A stretch of DNA of 40,289 nucleotides from Christensenella sp. UBA3944 (GCA_002385605.1 DGDU01000013.1:45894-86182), one strand, 5' to 3'; shown: positions 24,147-33,239, counted from the first letter of the stretch. Notes: generated by a model from the letters alone, not told the origin. Translations and numbers: made by a program.

Positions 24147-25178
24147 ATGGCAAAGGTTAAAGTTGGAGTAGCCGGTTACGGCGTTATCGGTCAAAGATTA
24201 GCTGACGGTGTCGCCCTTCAGGGCGATATGGAGCTTGTGGGCGTTGCCGATGTTGCCCCCACCCTGTCTATCAGGGCGCTTAAAGAAAAAGGTATGCCAT
24301 ACAAACTGTACCTTGCCGCGCCCGACAGGCGCGCCGAGTTCGACGCTTTGGGCATCGAGGTTTCGGGCACCTTCGAGGATATGATTAAAGAGTGCGATGT
24401 CGTGCTGGATTCGTCCCCCGGCGGCATCGGCGCAAAGAATAAAGAACTTTACGAAAAGCTGGGCAAAAAGGCCATCTTCCAGGGCGGCGAGAAAAACAGC
24501 GTGGCAGATGTGTTCTTCCACGGCTACGCAAACTACGAGAAGGGCTTGGGCAAGCAGTTCCTTAAGCTTACCTCCTGCAACACCACGGGGCTTATAAGAA
24601 GCGTGGATTGCCTGGACAGGGCTTACGGATTAAACAGGGTTGCCATAACCATCATAAGAAGGGTTGCCGACCCCGGCGACTATCACAGAGGGCTTACCAA
24701 CGCTTTGCAGATAGACAAAGCCCCCTCGCACCAGGCGGTAGACCTCATGACGATTATGCCCCATGTAGAGGCGACTGGCATACTTGTACATACCCCCATA
24801 ACCCACGGGCATATCATAACCGTCGTTGCGACGGGACCCAAAAAGATTACCAAAGAAATGGCGCTCGAGGCGTTCTCCAAGCACCCCCGCATCCGCTTAG
24901 TTAGCATAGCGCAGGGCTTTTTGGGCAACGCTTCGCTCTTCCGCTACGCCCGCGACTTGGGCAACCCCCGCGGCGACATGTACGAAATCGCAGTTTGGGA
25001 GGACAGCATAGTCGAGAGCGGCGACAGCATAATGTACGCCATAAATATCCCTCAGGAAGCCGTCACCATACCCGAAACGATAGACGGTATCCGCGCCGTT
25101 ATGAATATGCAGGCCACCTCTGCCGAGGCTACAGCCGAAACCAATAAGTATCTGGGTATAGGGAAATGGAAGGCATAA
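24147..25178 (+). CDS. gap: Type II (archaeal-type) glyceraldehyde-3-phosphate dehydrogenase
   Basis: 343 residues. It oxidises glyceraldehyde 3-phosphate to 1,3-bisphosphoglycerate with NAD(P). The nucleotide site is GVAGYGVIGQR (7-17), and the catalytic cysteine lies in TSCNTTGL (Cys144). That motif and segments such as QGGEKNSVAD, IIRRVADPGDYHRGLTNA, PHVEATGILVHTPITHGH and FLGNASLFRYARDLG follow archaeal class II GAPDH. The bacterial class I enzyme instead has the motif SCTTN and a different body. The gene overlaps pgk by 13 bp. Such enzymes are rare in bacteria, so lateral transfer of the pair is likely (inference). Cofactor preference cannot be told. Ribosome site GGGAGA. Confidence 0.93.
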   Translation: MAKVKVGVAGYGVIGQRLADGVALQGDMELVGVADVAPTLSIRALKEKGMPYKLYLAAPDRRAEFDALGIEVSGTFEDMIKECDVVLDSSPGGIGAKNKELYEKLGKKAIFQGGEKNSVADVFFHGYANYEKGLGKQFLKLTSCNTTGLIRSVDCLDRAYGLNRVAITIIRRVADPGDYHRGLTNALQIDKAPSHQAVDLMTIMPHVEATGILVHTPITHGHIITVVATGPKKITKEMALEAFSKHPRIRLVSIAQGFLGNASLFRYARDLGNPRGDMYEIAVWEDSIVESGDSIMYAINIPQEAVTIPETIDGIRAVMNMQATSAEATAETNKYLGIGKWKA

Positions 25179-26395
25179 AGAATATTATAGGCGTCGATGT
25201 AAGGGGCAAAAGGGTACTTTTCCGCCCCGACATCAACTCGCCCGTAGACAAAGAAGGAAACATAGTTAACGACAACAGGCTTGTGCAGACCGCCCCCACC
25301 GTAAAGTATCTATTGGACGGCGGGGCTAAGCTTGCCATAATAGCCCATCAGGGCGACACTTTGGATTACCAGAACCTTATGCCGCTGGCGGCGCACGCAA
25401 AGCGCCTGAGCGAGCTTTCGGGCTATAACATCGAATACATAGACGATGTCTGCGGCGACGCGGCTGTGCAGAAGGTAAAAGAGCTTAAGGAAGGCGAAGC
25501 TGTGCTTCTGGGCAATCTCCGCTATCTCACCGAGGAAGTAAGCACCTTCGAAAAGGATGTTAAGCTTACGGCGGAGGAGATGAAATCCACCTGGCTCGTG
25601 AGAAGGCTGGCGCCCTTGTTTGATATCTATGTAAACGAGGCGTTTTCCGCCGCGCACCGCAACGCGCCAAGCATGGTGTGCTTCCAAAAGCTTATGCCCT
25701 CATACGCAGGCCCGTTATTCTTCAGGGAATACGAAGCCCTTTACAAGGTTATGCACGGCGCCCAAAGGCCGGTAACCTTTGTCTTGGGCGGCGCAAAGAT
25801 TTCGGACGCCTTCGGGATGATGGACAAGGTGCTTGCCGAGGGTAGCGCCGACCATATTCTCGCCTGCGGCGTTACGGGCATTATTATGCTTATTGCTAAG
25901 GGCAAAAAGATAGGCAAGGCGTACGAAAAATGGCTTGCCGACAGGGACCTGATGGTGTTTGTAAAGCAGGCGGAGGAGCTTCTGGCTAAATTCGGCGACA
26001 GATACATACTTCCCGTGGATTTCGCCTGCGAAAAGGACGGTAAGAGAATCGAGGTATCCGCCGACGAGTTTCCCATAGACGACGCCATGTTTTTGGATAT
26101 CGGGCACAAGACGGTGGAAATCTTCCGCGATTACATTAAGAAGGCGGGCACGGTGTTTGTAAACGGGCCCGCGGGCGTATACGAGAATCCGCTGTTCGAA
26201 TACGGCACCCGCGAAATCTGGAGAGCCTTTACCGAAACCAAGGCCTACACTGTTATAGGCGGCGGCGATACCGTAAGCGCGGCTTCCAGATTCATAGACC
26301 TCGGCAAAGTCGGATATGTCTGCACGGCGGGCGGCGCTATGGTGAGGGTCTTGAGCGGAAAGAAGCTGCCTTTAATTGAAGCCTTCAAAAATTAG
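25166..26395 (+). CDS. pgk: Phosphoglycerate kinase, archaeal-type
   Basis: 409 residues. It transfers the acyl phosphate of 1,3-bisphosphoglycerate to ADP. N-domain substrate motifs are VLFRPDINSPVD, AHQGDTLDY, LLGNLRYLTEEVSTF and DIYVNEAFSAAHRNAPS. The C-domain nucleotide motifs are VLGGAKISDAFG, VNGPAGVYENPLFEYGTREI and VIGGGDTVSAA. The wording of several motifs (NEAFSAAHR, GPAGVYE, GTREIW, the C-terminal LSGKKLPLIEA) matches archaeal rather than bacterial PGK. It overlaps the upstream GAPDH gene and catalyses the next step of glycolysis, so the two are coupled in translation and pathway. AGGG stands close before the ATG. Confidence 0.94.
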   Translation: MEGIKNIIGVDVRGKRVLFRPDINSPVDKEGNIVNDNRLVQTAPTVKYLLDGGAKLAIIAHQGDTLDYQNLMPLAAHAKRLSELSGYNIEYIDDVCGDAAVQKVKELKEGEAVLLGNLRYLTEEVSTFEKDVKLTAEEMKSTWLVRRLAPLFDIYVNEAFSAAHRNAPSMVCFQKLMPSYAGPLFFREYEALYKVMHGAQRPVTFVLGGAKISDAFGMMDKVLAEGSADHILACGVTGIIMLIAKGKKIGKAYEKWLADRDLMVFVKQAEELLAKFGDRYILPVDFACEKDGKRIEVSADEFPIDDAMFLDIGHKTVEIFRDYIKKAGTVFVNGPAGVYENPLFEYGTREIWRAFTETKAYTVIGGGDTVSAASRFIDLGKVGYVCTAGGAMVRVLSGKKLPLIEAFKN

Positions 26396-26418
26396 TTAAT
26401 AGTTTACAAGAGGAATAT

Positions 26419-27333
26419 ATGGGATTAAACGAATACATAATCAGAAAGATTCCCGAGCTTATGGGAAAACACGACAGCAAGCGACTTTTGAAGTATAAGG
26501 TAGAGGTCGAGGGCGTAAAAGAGTTCTGCGACATTCCTTATATGGAAGGCGGCCACAAGCAGCACCTTCTGGATGTTTATTATCCTGAGGGCACAACCTC
26601 TCCGCTGCCCATAATTATCGACATTCACGGCGGCGCCTGGGTATACGGGTATAAGGAGATAAATAAGCCCTTCTGCCTCACCCTCGCCAAAGCGGGCTTT
26701 GTGGTCGTGAACATAAATTACAGGCTGCTGCCGGAGGTTAGCTTCCCCGAAAACCTCAGGGATATATTTGCCGCTTTCAACTGGGTCGAGGCCAACGCCA
26801 AAGAGTTCTACGGCGACCTCAATAATGTATTCCTCGTGGGCGACTCGGCGGGCGGGCACCTCGCGGCTACGGCTACGGCGGCTATCGTCGACAGCGAGTT
26901 TGCCAAAAAATGCGGCGTGAGGTCTTCTCTTAAGTTTAAGGCTCTCGGTATGATTTGCCCCGCGACCGACATCGAGAAGTTTACAAAGCGCGACCGCATA
27001 CCCATTCTTAAGTATTTCCACAAGATATTTTTGGGCGAGGATTACCGCAACAGCGTGTACCTTAAGCACCTTACCGTGCGCAACAATATGATGGAGAAGT
27101 TCCCGCCCGTATTTATAATAAGCAACGAGGGCGATTTCCTCAAACGGCAGGCTATCGATTTCGCAAAAGAATGCGAAAAAAGAGGGGTAAAATACGAGTT
27201 CCATTACACCCGTAAAAAGGGCTCTACTACAAAGCTGGAGCATGTAAGCAATGTGCTGTACCCCACCTACCCCGAATCGATTGCCGCAAACGACGCAATG
27301 CTTGAGTTTTTCCTTAAGCATGCCGCAAAATAA
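26419..27333 (+). CDS. Alpha/beta hydrolase, hormone-sensitive-lipase-type esterase
   Basis: 304 residues with no signal peptide. The oxyanion-hole motif HGGAW is at residues 70-74 and the nucleophile Ser143 in GDSAGG (141-146). A plausible acid is Asp in ISNEGDFLK and a plausible base His in KLEHVSN. This is the carboxylesterase/BD-FAE-like group acting on acyl or acetyl esters. The ribosome site AAGAGG lies just before the ATG, 23 bp after pgk. It stands between sugar-metabolism and flavoprotein genes, which does not indicate a substrate. Confidence 0.88.
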   Translation: MGLNEYIIRKIPELMGKHDSKRLLKYKVEVEGVKEFCDIPYMEGGHKQHLLDVYYPEGTTSPLPIIIDIHGGAWVYGYKEINKPFCLTLAKAGFVVVNINYRLLPEVSFPENLRDIFAAFNWVEANAKEFYGDLNNVFLVGDSAGGHLAATATAAIVDSEFAKKCGVRSSLKFKALGMICPATDIEKFTKRDRIPILKYFHKIFLGEDYRNSVYLKHLTVRNNMMEKFPPVFIISNEGDFLKRQAIDFAKECEKRGVKYEFHYTRKKGSTTKLEHVSNVLYPTYPESIAANDAMLEFFLKHAAK

Positions 27334-27336
27334 TAG

Positions 27337-28476
27337 ATGGTGTACGATGTAGCGATAGCGGGCGGAGGCGCTGCGGGGCTTGCCGCGGCGATAACCGCGG
27401 CCAAAAGAAACCTTAGGGTTATCGTCATAGAAGCCGCCGAGCGAGTGGGCAAAAAGCTGCTCGCGACCGGCAACGGAAGATGCAACCTTGCAAGCACTCT
27501 CCCCATTAAAAACAGATACAATACCGACGAGGTAGAGGCAACTTTCGCCAAAGTGCCTCTTTCTTGTATTTTAGCTTTTTTCGCCGACCTTGGGCTTGCG
27601 GTAAGGGAAGAGGACGGAAGGCTTTATCCTTACAGCAACCAGGCGTCAAGCGTGCTTAACGCCCTGCGCGGCGGGCTGGCTGAATACAATGCCGATGTTC
27701 TTTGCTCCGCTCCCATAACCAAAATAAAGGAAGGCGGAAAGGAAGGCAGGTTTATACTGCAAACCTCCGAGGGCGGGATATACGCGAGCAACATAATTTT
27801 TGCCGCGGGAAGCCCCGCGGGCGGCGGGCGGGACAGCCTGCGCCTTCTTGAAGCGTTCGGGCATAAAGCCAAGCCTCCCGTTCCCGCTTTGGTGCCTCTC
27901 CTTACCGATATAACATGCCTCAGGGGGCTTAAGGGCGTGCGCACCGAGGTTAAAGCCTCGCTTATAGCCGACGGCAAAGAGGTAAAATCGGCAAAAGAGG
28001 AAATCCTTTTTAAGGATAACGGCGTTTCGGGTACGGTTATATTCGAGCTTTCCTCGGCGCTGGCAAGGCTAAGGGACTACCAAAGGTTCAACATCCGCCT
28101 TGACTTCGCCCCGGAATACACCGAAGGCCAGCTTGACGCGTTTGTAAAAGGCAAAATGGGTGCCGAGGGGCTTTTCCACAAGGAAATCGCCCAGAATATT
28201 AAGAGGTATGCCGCCGATAAAAGAATATCCTTCGGGCGGGCGGCTAAAAATCTTGTTATAGATGTAAAAGGGCCATCCTCATTCTCGCTGGCGCAGGTGG
28301 CGTCCGGCGGGCTGGAGATTAAGGATTTCGACCTATCCACGATGGAGTCGAGGCTCAGAAAGGGCCTGTTTGCCGCTGGCGAGGCTTTGGATGTGGACGG
28401 CGACTGCGGCGGCTTCAATCTCATGTGGGCGTGGGCGAGCGGCATTCTGGCGGGTAACAGCGTTTATGATGTATAG
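27337..28476 (+). CDS. HI0933/BaiN-family FAD-dependent oxidoreductase
   Basis: 379 residues. The N-terminal dinucleotide fold has GGGAAGLAA (9-17), and the family stretch GKKLLATGNGRCNLAS follows. The C-terminal FAD signature is FAAGEALDVDGDCGGFN, followed by LMWAWASG. The family includes the bile-acid pathway flavoprotein BaiN, but most members are uncharacterised, so no reaction is assigned. It begins four bases after the esterase stop codon with no clear ribosome site, implying coupled translation. It overlaps the next flavoprotein gene by eight bases. Confidence 0.9.
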   Translation: MVYDVAIAGGGAAGLAAAITAAKRNLRVIVIEAAERVGKKLLATGNGRCNLASTLPIKNRYNTDEVEATFAKVPLSCILAFFADLGLAVREEDGRLYPYSNQASSVLNALRGGLAEYNADVLCSAPITKIKEGGKEGRFILQTSEGGIYASNIIFAAGSPAGGGRDSLRLLEAFGHKAKPPVPALVPLLTDITCLRGLKGVRTEVKASLIADGKEVKSAKEEILFKDNGVSGTVIFELSSALARLRDYQRFNIRLDFAPEYTEGQLDAFVKGKMGAEGLFHKEIAQNIKRYAADKRISFGRAAKNLVIDVKGPSSFSLAQVASGGLEIKDFDLSTMESRLRKGLFAAGEALDVDGDCGGFNLMWAWASGILAGNSVYDV

Positions 28477-30031
28477 AATAAATGAAATAAGATTGCCGTA
28501 TAGCCATTCGCGGCAGGATATGTTAGCCGCGGCGGCCCGCAAGCTGGGTATCGACCCCGGCGGAGTAAAGAATATAAAGGTAATAGGGGAAGCAATCGAC
28601 GCCCGCAGAAAGCCCAACATCCAAAAGGTGTACTCGGTTGCCGTCGAGGTTACAGATAACATAAAAGACGCCGAAATCTACACCCCCGCAAGACGGCTGA
28701 TATCCGAGCTCGGGCTTTCGCCCAAAAGGACGGACAAAAGGGTATATGTCGCGGGCAGCGGCCCCGCCGGCTTGTTTTGCGCCCTCACCCTCTCGCGATT
28801 GGGCGTAAAGTGCGTTGTATTGGAGCGCGGCTTCGATGTAGACAACAGGGACATAGCGGTAAACGAGCTGAAGGTGAAAGGCGTGCTTAACCCCTCGTGT
28901 AACATTCAGTTCGGCGAAGGCGGCGCGGGCACATATTCGGACGGTAAGCTGAACACAGGCACCCACGACAGCCTGATAAGCATTGTCCTGGGGGAGCTGG
29001 CCGATCACGGCGCGCCGCCCGAGATAGAAAGGCTGAGCAAGCCGCACATAGGCGCCGACTACCTTAAAAAGGTTGTAAAGAACATAAGAAACGACATTAT
29101 AGATTCGGGCTCCGAATTCCGCTTCGGCACAACCCTTGAGGATATCGAGGTAAAATTCGGGAAGCTTTCCGCCCTCAAACTGAAGGGCAAAATCGGGTAC
29201 AGCGAGGATTGCCGAATTCTTGCGCTTGCCGTGGGACACAGCGCGAGGGACACCTTTGAAATGCTAAAGCGGCACGGCGCTGCGCTGGAGCCAAAGCCTT
29301 TCTCGATGGGGGTAAGGATAGAGCACCCCCAAAGGGTTATAAACCTCGCCCAGTACGGCACCGATGACACAGCCCTTCCGCCCGCCGACTATAAACTTAG
29401 CCATAAGCTGGAGGACGGCAGGGGGGTATACACCTTCTGTATGTGCCCGGGGGGAGAGGTTGTTTACGCGGCCTCCGAAGAGGGGATGCTCTCGACAAAC
29501 GGCATGAGCGAGTTCGCCCGCGACAAGAAAAACGCAAACAGCGCCGTACTTGTAAGCGTAACTCCCGCCGACTTCGGCGGCGGCGACGCCTTGGCGGGCA
29601 TAGAGTATCAGAGAAAATACGAGAGGCTTGCCTATCTGGCGGGCGGCGGAGGGTACAAAGCCCCCGCGCAAAGGTTGGCGGACTTTATAAAAGGTAAAGT
29701 AAGCGGGTTTGGGAAGGTACTGCCCAGCTATATGCCCGGGGTTACACCGTCCGACCTTAACGCCTGCCTGCCCGGTTATGTTAGCGGTGGCATAAAAGCG
29801 GGGATTGCAGCCTTCGGCAGAAAGCTTAGGGGCTTCGACGACGGCGACAGCCTGCTTACGGGGGTGGAAACAAGGTCGTCCTCGCCCGTAAGGATATTAA
29901 GGGACGAAAACCATTGCAGCTCAATCGAGGGTCTTTACCCCTGCGGAGAGGGCTCGGGGTATTCGGGCGGAATAGTTTCGTCCGCAGTGGACGGCATAAA
30001 GACCGCTCTTAAAATATACGAAAATCTGTAA
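28469..30031 (+). CDS. FAD-dependent dehydrogenase of the COG2509 type
   Basis: 520 residues from the ATG at 28469; an adjacent ATG at 28466 is equally possible. Both overlap the end of the preceding gene; the open frame extends further upstream but that would bury it in the previous gene. A short N-terminal domain (INEIRLPYSH, about 90 residues with KVYSVAVEV) precedes the FAD fold GSGPAGLFCALTLS. Further motifs are NIQFGEGGAGTYSDGKLNT, LAVGHSARDTFEML and, at the C-terminus, YPCGEGSGYSGGIVSSAVDG. This matches the large uncharacterised flavoprotein family of anaerobes. The substrate is unknown. Two different FAD enzymes in tandem and translationally coupled suggest a shared pathway. Confidence 0.9.
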   Translation: MYRINEIRLPYSHSRQDMLAAAARKLGIDPGGVKNIKVIGEAIDARRKPNIQKVYSVAVEVTDNIKDAEIYTPARRLISELGLSPKRTDKRVYVAGSGPAGLFCALTLSRLGVKCVVLERGFDVDNRDIAVNELKVKGVLNPSCNIQFGEGGAGTYSDGKLNTGTHDSLISIVLGELADHGAPPEIERLSKPHIGADYLKKVVKNIRNDIIDSGSEFRFGTTLEDIEVKFGKLSALKLKGKIGYSEDCRILALAVGHSARDTFEMLKRHGAALEPKPFSMGVRIEHPQRVINLAQYGTDDTALPPADYKLSHKLEDGRGVYTFCMCPGGEVVYAASEEGMLSTNGMSEFARDKKNANSAVLVSVTPADFGGGDALAGIEYQRKYERLAYLAGGGGYKAPAQRLADFIKGKVSGFGKVLPSYMPGVTPSDLNACLPGYVSGGIKAGIAAFGRKLRGFDDGDSLLTGVETRSSSPVRILRDENHCSSIEGLYPCGEGSGYSGGIVSSAVDGIKTALKIYENL

Positions 30032-30066
30032 AGGCCCGGCCTTTACCAAACAAAAGGAGGATGGCT

Positions 30067-31509
30067 ATGTGGTGGATAGCTCCCGCAGTAGTGGGATTGT
30101 TATTGTTGGCGTTTATCGGGGTTGTGATAGGCAGGGCGATTGCCTTCAAACCTAAGGCGGTAAGCGTTCCCGTGCCCGTTAAGGTGGCGTTCGATAAAAA
30201 GAGGGTGGAGCAAAACCTGAGCGAGCTTATAAAGTTCAAAACGGTATCGCATTACGAAAAAGAGCTTGAGGACAATGCCGAGTTCGAGAGGTTTATAGAG
30301 AGGGTAAAGACGATGTACCCTCTGGTGCACGAAAAGTGCGAGCTTACAAGGCACGGCGACAGAGGGCTTTTGTATAAGTTAAAAGGCCAAAGCCGCGGCC
30401 CCTGCACCGTTCTTATGGCGCATTACGATGTGGTGCCCGCACAGGAGGAAGCCTGGCAGAAGCCGCCGTTCTCGGGCGCAATTGAGGACGGATATATTTG
30501 GGGAAGAGGCACTTTGGATACCAAATGCACCTTCTGCGGTATCCTGGAAGCCCTGGAAGCCCTTCTTAGCGGGGGTTACATACCCAAGCGTGATTTATAC
30601 CTTTCGTTCGCGGGCGACGAGGAAGTGACGGGCAACAGCACCCCCTCGATAGTAGAATATTTCAAGAAAAACAACATAGAAATAGGGCTTGTCGTGGACG
30701 AGGGCGGAGCCGTTGTCGAAAACGCCATACCCGGGCTCAAAAAGCCTTGCGCCCTGATAGGTACCGCCGAAAAGGGCATAATGGATTTGCACTTTAAGAT
30801 GAAGTCGGACGGCGGGCACGCCTCGACGCCTCCCGCCCACACCATTGTGGGCAAGCTTGCCAAAGCCATAGTTAAGGTAGAGGGCAAGACCCCCAAGGCA
30901 AGGATGACCCCCGATACCAAAGAGATGTTTGACACTTTAGGCAGGCACTTGAATTTCGGGCTTAAGATTATATTTGCCAACCTGTGGTGCTTCAAGCCCC
31001 TACTTGCCCTTCTGGGCAAATTTATAGGCGGCGAGATTAACGCTCTGTTGCGCACGACTTACGCCTTCACGGCTATGAAGGGAAGCGATGCCGCGAATGT
31101 GCTGCCGCCCGAGGCTGAGGTTATTGCAAACATCCGTATAATACCCGGCGAAACCTGCGAAAGCGTTGTGGAGCGTGTGCGCAAAATAATAAATAACGAC
31201 TCCATCGAGCTGTATATGACAGAGGAGCTAGACCCCTCGCCCTCCAGCGTAACAGACTGCGAAGGCTACGAGGCTTTGGCCGAAACCATAAGGGAATGCT
31301 GGCAGGGCACGGTGGTGTCGCCTTACCTTATGATAGCGAGTTCGGACGCCAAGCACTACTCGCTTATTTCGGACAAGGTATACAGGTTCTCGCCGATGTC
31401 GCTTTCCAAAGACGAGCGCTCGATGATACACGGGCACAACGAAAGGATAGCGGTAGAAAAAATGCACAGGATAGTTAAATTCTATATGAGGCTCATGCTT
31501 AAGAGGTAA
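30067..31509 (+). CDS. Membrane-anchored M20-family metallopeptidase
   Basis: 480 residues from the ATG at 30067. An ATG at 30061 touches the AGGAGG site directly, leaving no spacer, so the second, six bases downstream, is preferred. A single N-terminal membrane helix (WIAPAVVGLLLLAFIGVVIG) is followed by the M20 catalytic domain: MAHYDVVPAQ (His119, Asp121), GRGTLDTK (Asp151), GDEEVTG, VVDEGGA and a C-terminal HGHNERI. The length and single anchor resemble the carboxypeptidase S/PM20D1 branch, which acts on peptides or N-acyl amino acids. The side of the membrane on which it acts is not certain, because a basic loop is lacking. Confidence 0.88.
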   Translation: MWWIAPAVVGLLLLAFIGVVIGRAIAFKPKAVSVPVPVKVAFDKKRVEQNLSELIKFKTVSHYEKELEDNAEFERFIERVKTMYPLVHEKCELTRHGDRGLLYKLKGQSRGPCTVLMAHYDVVPAQEEAWQKPPFSGAIEDGYIWGRGTLDTKCTFCGILEALEALLSGGYIPKRDLYLSFAGDEEVTGNSTPSIVEYFKKNNIEIGLVVDEGGAVVENAIPGLKKPCALIGTAEKGIMDLHFKMKSDGGHASTPPAHTIVGKLAKAIVKVEGKTPKARMTPDTKEMFDTLGRHLNFGLKIIFANLWCFKPLLALLGKFIGGEINALLRTTYAFTAMKGSDAANVLPPEAEVIANIRIIPGETCESVVERVRKIINNDSIELYMTEELDPSPSSVTDCEGYEALAETIRECWQGTVVSPYLMIASSDAKHYSLISDKVYRFSPMSLSKDERSMIHGHNERIAVEKMHRIVKFYMRLMLKR

Positions 31510-31514
31510 AAATT

Positions 31515-32072
31515 ATGGATAAGGAATCACGACGAGAAAAAAAGAGCGGCAAGGGCGGTTCGGTTTTAACAAAGATCCGCAGCATTAAAGCGATAGACAT
31601 TGCTAAGACGGGCATATTCGCAAGCCTGATCTTTCTTTCGACGGCGTTTCTGAAGGTGCCCATCGCTTTGGGATATATTCACGCCGGCGACATAGTAATT
31701 TTTGTGTCCTGCTACTTCCTTAAACCGAGGTACGCGGCTATCTCCGCGGGCATAGGCAGTATGTTTGCCGATCTGCTTGCGGGGTATGTGATTTATATGC
31801 CCGTAACCCTTGTGGTAAAAGCATTGATGGCGCTTATTGCGGGCGTTATCGTGTATAAAAAGACGGATGTATACCGCCTTGTGACTGGCTACATATTCGC
31901 GGGGCTGTTTATGGTAGGCGGATACCTTGTGTTTGAGGGCTTCTATTACGGGTGGGCTCCCGCAATCGCAAATGTCCCGTTTGCGCTAATCCAGCCCGCC
32001 GTAGCCATCGCCGCCGCCGTGCCCATGGTGCTTCTGTTCTCGAGAATAAGGGGAATAGAAAAATACAGATAA
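31515..32072 (+). CDS. ECF transporter S component
   Basis: 185 residues with a basic, cytoplasmic N-terminal 30 residues and then about five to six membrane helices. The region LGYIHAGDIVIFVSCYFLKPRYAA is the marker of the COG4720-like S components that capture vitamins. S components pair with a shared EcfA/A'/T module encoded elsewhere. The substrate is not readable; relatives handle riboflavin, hydroxymethylpyrimidine and similar vitamins. GAGG overlaps the preceding stop codon, so it is the last gene of the run and shares its mRNA. Confidence 0.82.
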   Translation: MDKESRREKKSGKGGSVLTKIRSIKAIDIAKTGIFASLIFLSTAFLKVPIALGYIHAGDIVIFVSCYFLKPRYAAISAGIGSMFADLLAGYVIYMPVTLVVKALMALIAGVIVYKKTDVYRLVTGYIFAGLFMVGGYLVFEGFYYGWAPAIANVPFALIQPAVAIAAAVPMVLLFSRIRGIEKYR

Positions 32073-32094
32073 AAAAAGCGGGCATTAAACCCGC
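32071..32094 (-). terminator. Terminator of the SIS-domain gene
   Basis: GCGGG (32078-32082) pairs with CCCGC (32090-32094). On the minus strand it is followed by seven U residues (32071-32077). On the plus strand it has no U tract. Confidence 0.75.
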
Positions 32095-32113
32095 CGCGCT
32101 AAATCCAATAATG

Positions 32114-32139
32114 AAGCCGGCTTAAAGCCGGCTTTTTGT
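32114..32139 (+). terminator. Terminator of the ECF S-component run
   Basis: AAGCCGGC (32114-32121) pairs with GCCGGCTT (32127-32134) around TTAAA, followed by TTTGTT. It has no U tract on the minus strand. Confidence 0.85.
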
Positions 32140-33174
32140 TTACTTGGTTATCGTTATCTTTTTCATGTTTCTCGGCAAGTCGGGGTTGATGCCCAAGGTT
32201 TCGGCGAGGTAGGCGGCGTAGATTTCTACGGCTATGGTGTAAAGGAAGGGCGTTTCCATACCGCGGCAGAAGGGCATTCGGAAGGAGTTCTGGGCGATGT
32301 CTTCGACTTCCTTAATATCGGTAAAAGCGGTTATTTGGGCGCCCAGAATGGAGAGCCTGGTAGCCATATTTATAAATTCCTGAGAGAATTCGGAGCTGGG
32401 GGCTAGCATCATAATCTGCGTGCCTTCTTCGACGAGGGCTATGGGCCCGTGCATAAATTCGCAGGTCGAGAATGGGCGGGAGAAGCGGTAGCAGCTTTCC
32501 ATAATCTTGAGCGAAAGCTCGCTGGATACGCTCTGGAGCATGCCTCTCGAAAGTATGATGAAGTTGTTTAGATGCTTGGTTTTTTCGGCGAAAAGGCGAA
32601 GCTCCTCTTTGTTTTCGTTTATGAATTTGTCCAGCATGGGAGGGAGTTCGCTTACATTCATCTTTGCCGGGGAGGGGCTTAAGGCGTTGGCAAGCAGGTA
32701 CATCGCGGTAAGCTCGGCAATGAAGGTTTTGGTTGCGGCAACGCTGCGCTCTTCGCCCGCTCTTAGATAAATATGAAAGTCGCAAATTTTGGCGAGGGGG
32801 GAATCGGGATTGTTGGTTACGGCCACGGTAAGCGCGCCTGTTTCTTTGGCGCTCTCGGCTACCATAAGCGTGTCGGTGGACATACCGCTTTGGGAGATGG
32901 CAAGAAGCATATTGTTGCTCAGGTTTACCTTGGAGCCGTATATCGTCGTAATGGAGGGGCTGAACTTGGAAACCATTATGCCGCCTATAACCTCTACGAG
33001 ATATTTGAAATAGGTGGCCGCGTTATCGCTTGTGCCTCTGGCAACCGTTGTGATATTCGTAATACCACGGCTTTTGAATTCTTTGGCGATAGCCGCTATA
33101 ATCTGCTTATTATTGACCACTACCTCTCTGACGACATCGGGAGCCGTCAAAAACTCGTTGAGCATTATAGACAT
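32140..33174 (-). CDS. SIS-domain sugar-phosphate isomerase/deaminase, GlmS-C-like
   Basis: 344 residues with two SIS domains, like the isomerase half of GlmS but without the glutaminase half. Motifs are VARGTSDNAATYFKY (47-52 core), ISQSGMSTDT (94-102), AGEERSVAATKTF and FMHGPIALVEEGTQ. Stand-alone proteins of this type include glucosamine-6-phosphate deaminase II and fructoselysine-6-phosphate deglycase; the exact sugar is not readable. GGAGA precedes the ATG at 33172-33174. The gene is alone on its strand with its own promoter and terminator. Confidence 0.9.
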   Translation of the reverse strand: MSIMLNEFLTAPDVVREVVVNNKQIIAAIAKEFKSRGITNITTVARGTSDNAATYFKYLVEVIGGIMVSKFSPSITTIYGSKVNLSNNMLLAISQSGMSTDTLMVAESAKETGALTVAVTNNPDSPLAKICDFHIYLRAGEERSVAATKTFIAELTAMYLLANALSPSPAKMNVSELPPMLDKFINENKEELRLFAEKTKHLNNFIILSRGMLQSVSSELSLKIMESCYRFSRPFSTCEFMHGPIALVEEGTQIMMLAPSSEFSQEFINMATRLSILGAQITAFTDIKEVEDIAQNSFRMPFCRGMETPFLYTIAVEIYAAYLAETLGINPDLPRNMKKITITK

Positions 33175-33210
33175 ATCATTTCTCCTGCCATAATTATGAG
33201 TCCCTGTTTA

Positions 33211-33239
33211 ATTATAGTATATAATTTTTGCTTTGTAAA
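33211..33239 (-). promoter_or_regulatory. Promoter of the SIS-domain gene
   Basis: On the minus strand TTTACA (33234-33239) and TATAAT (33211-33216) are 17 bp apart. Confidence 0.7.
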
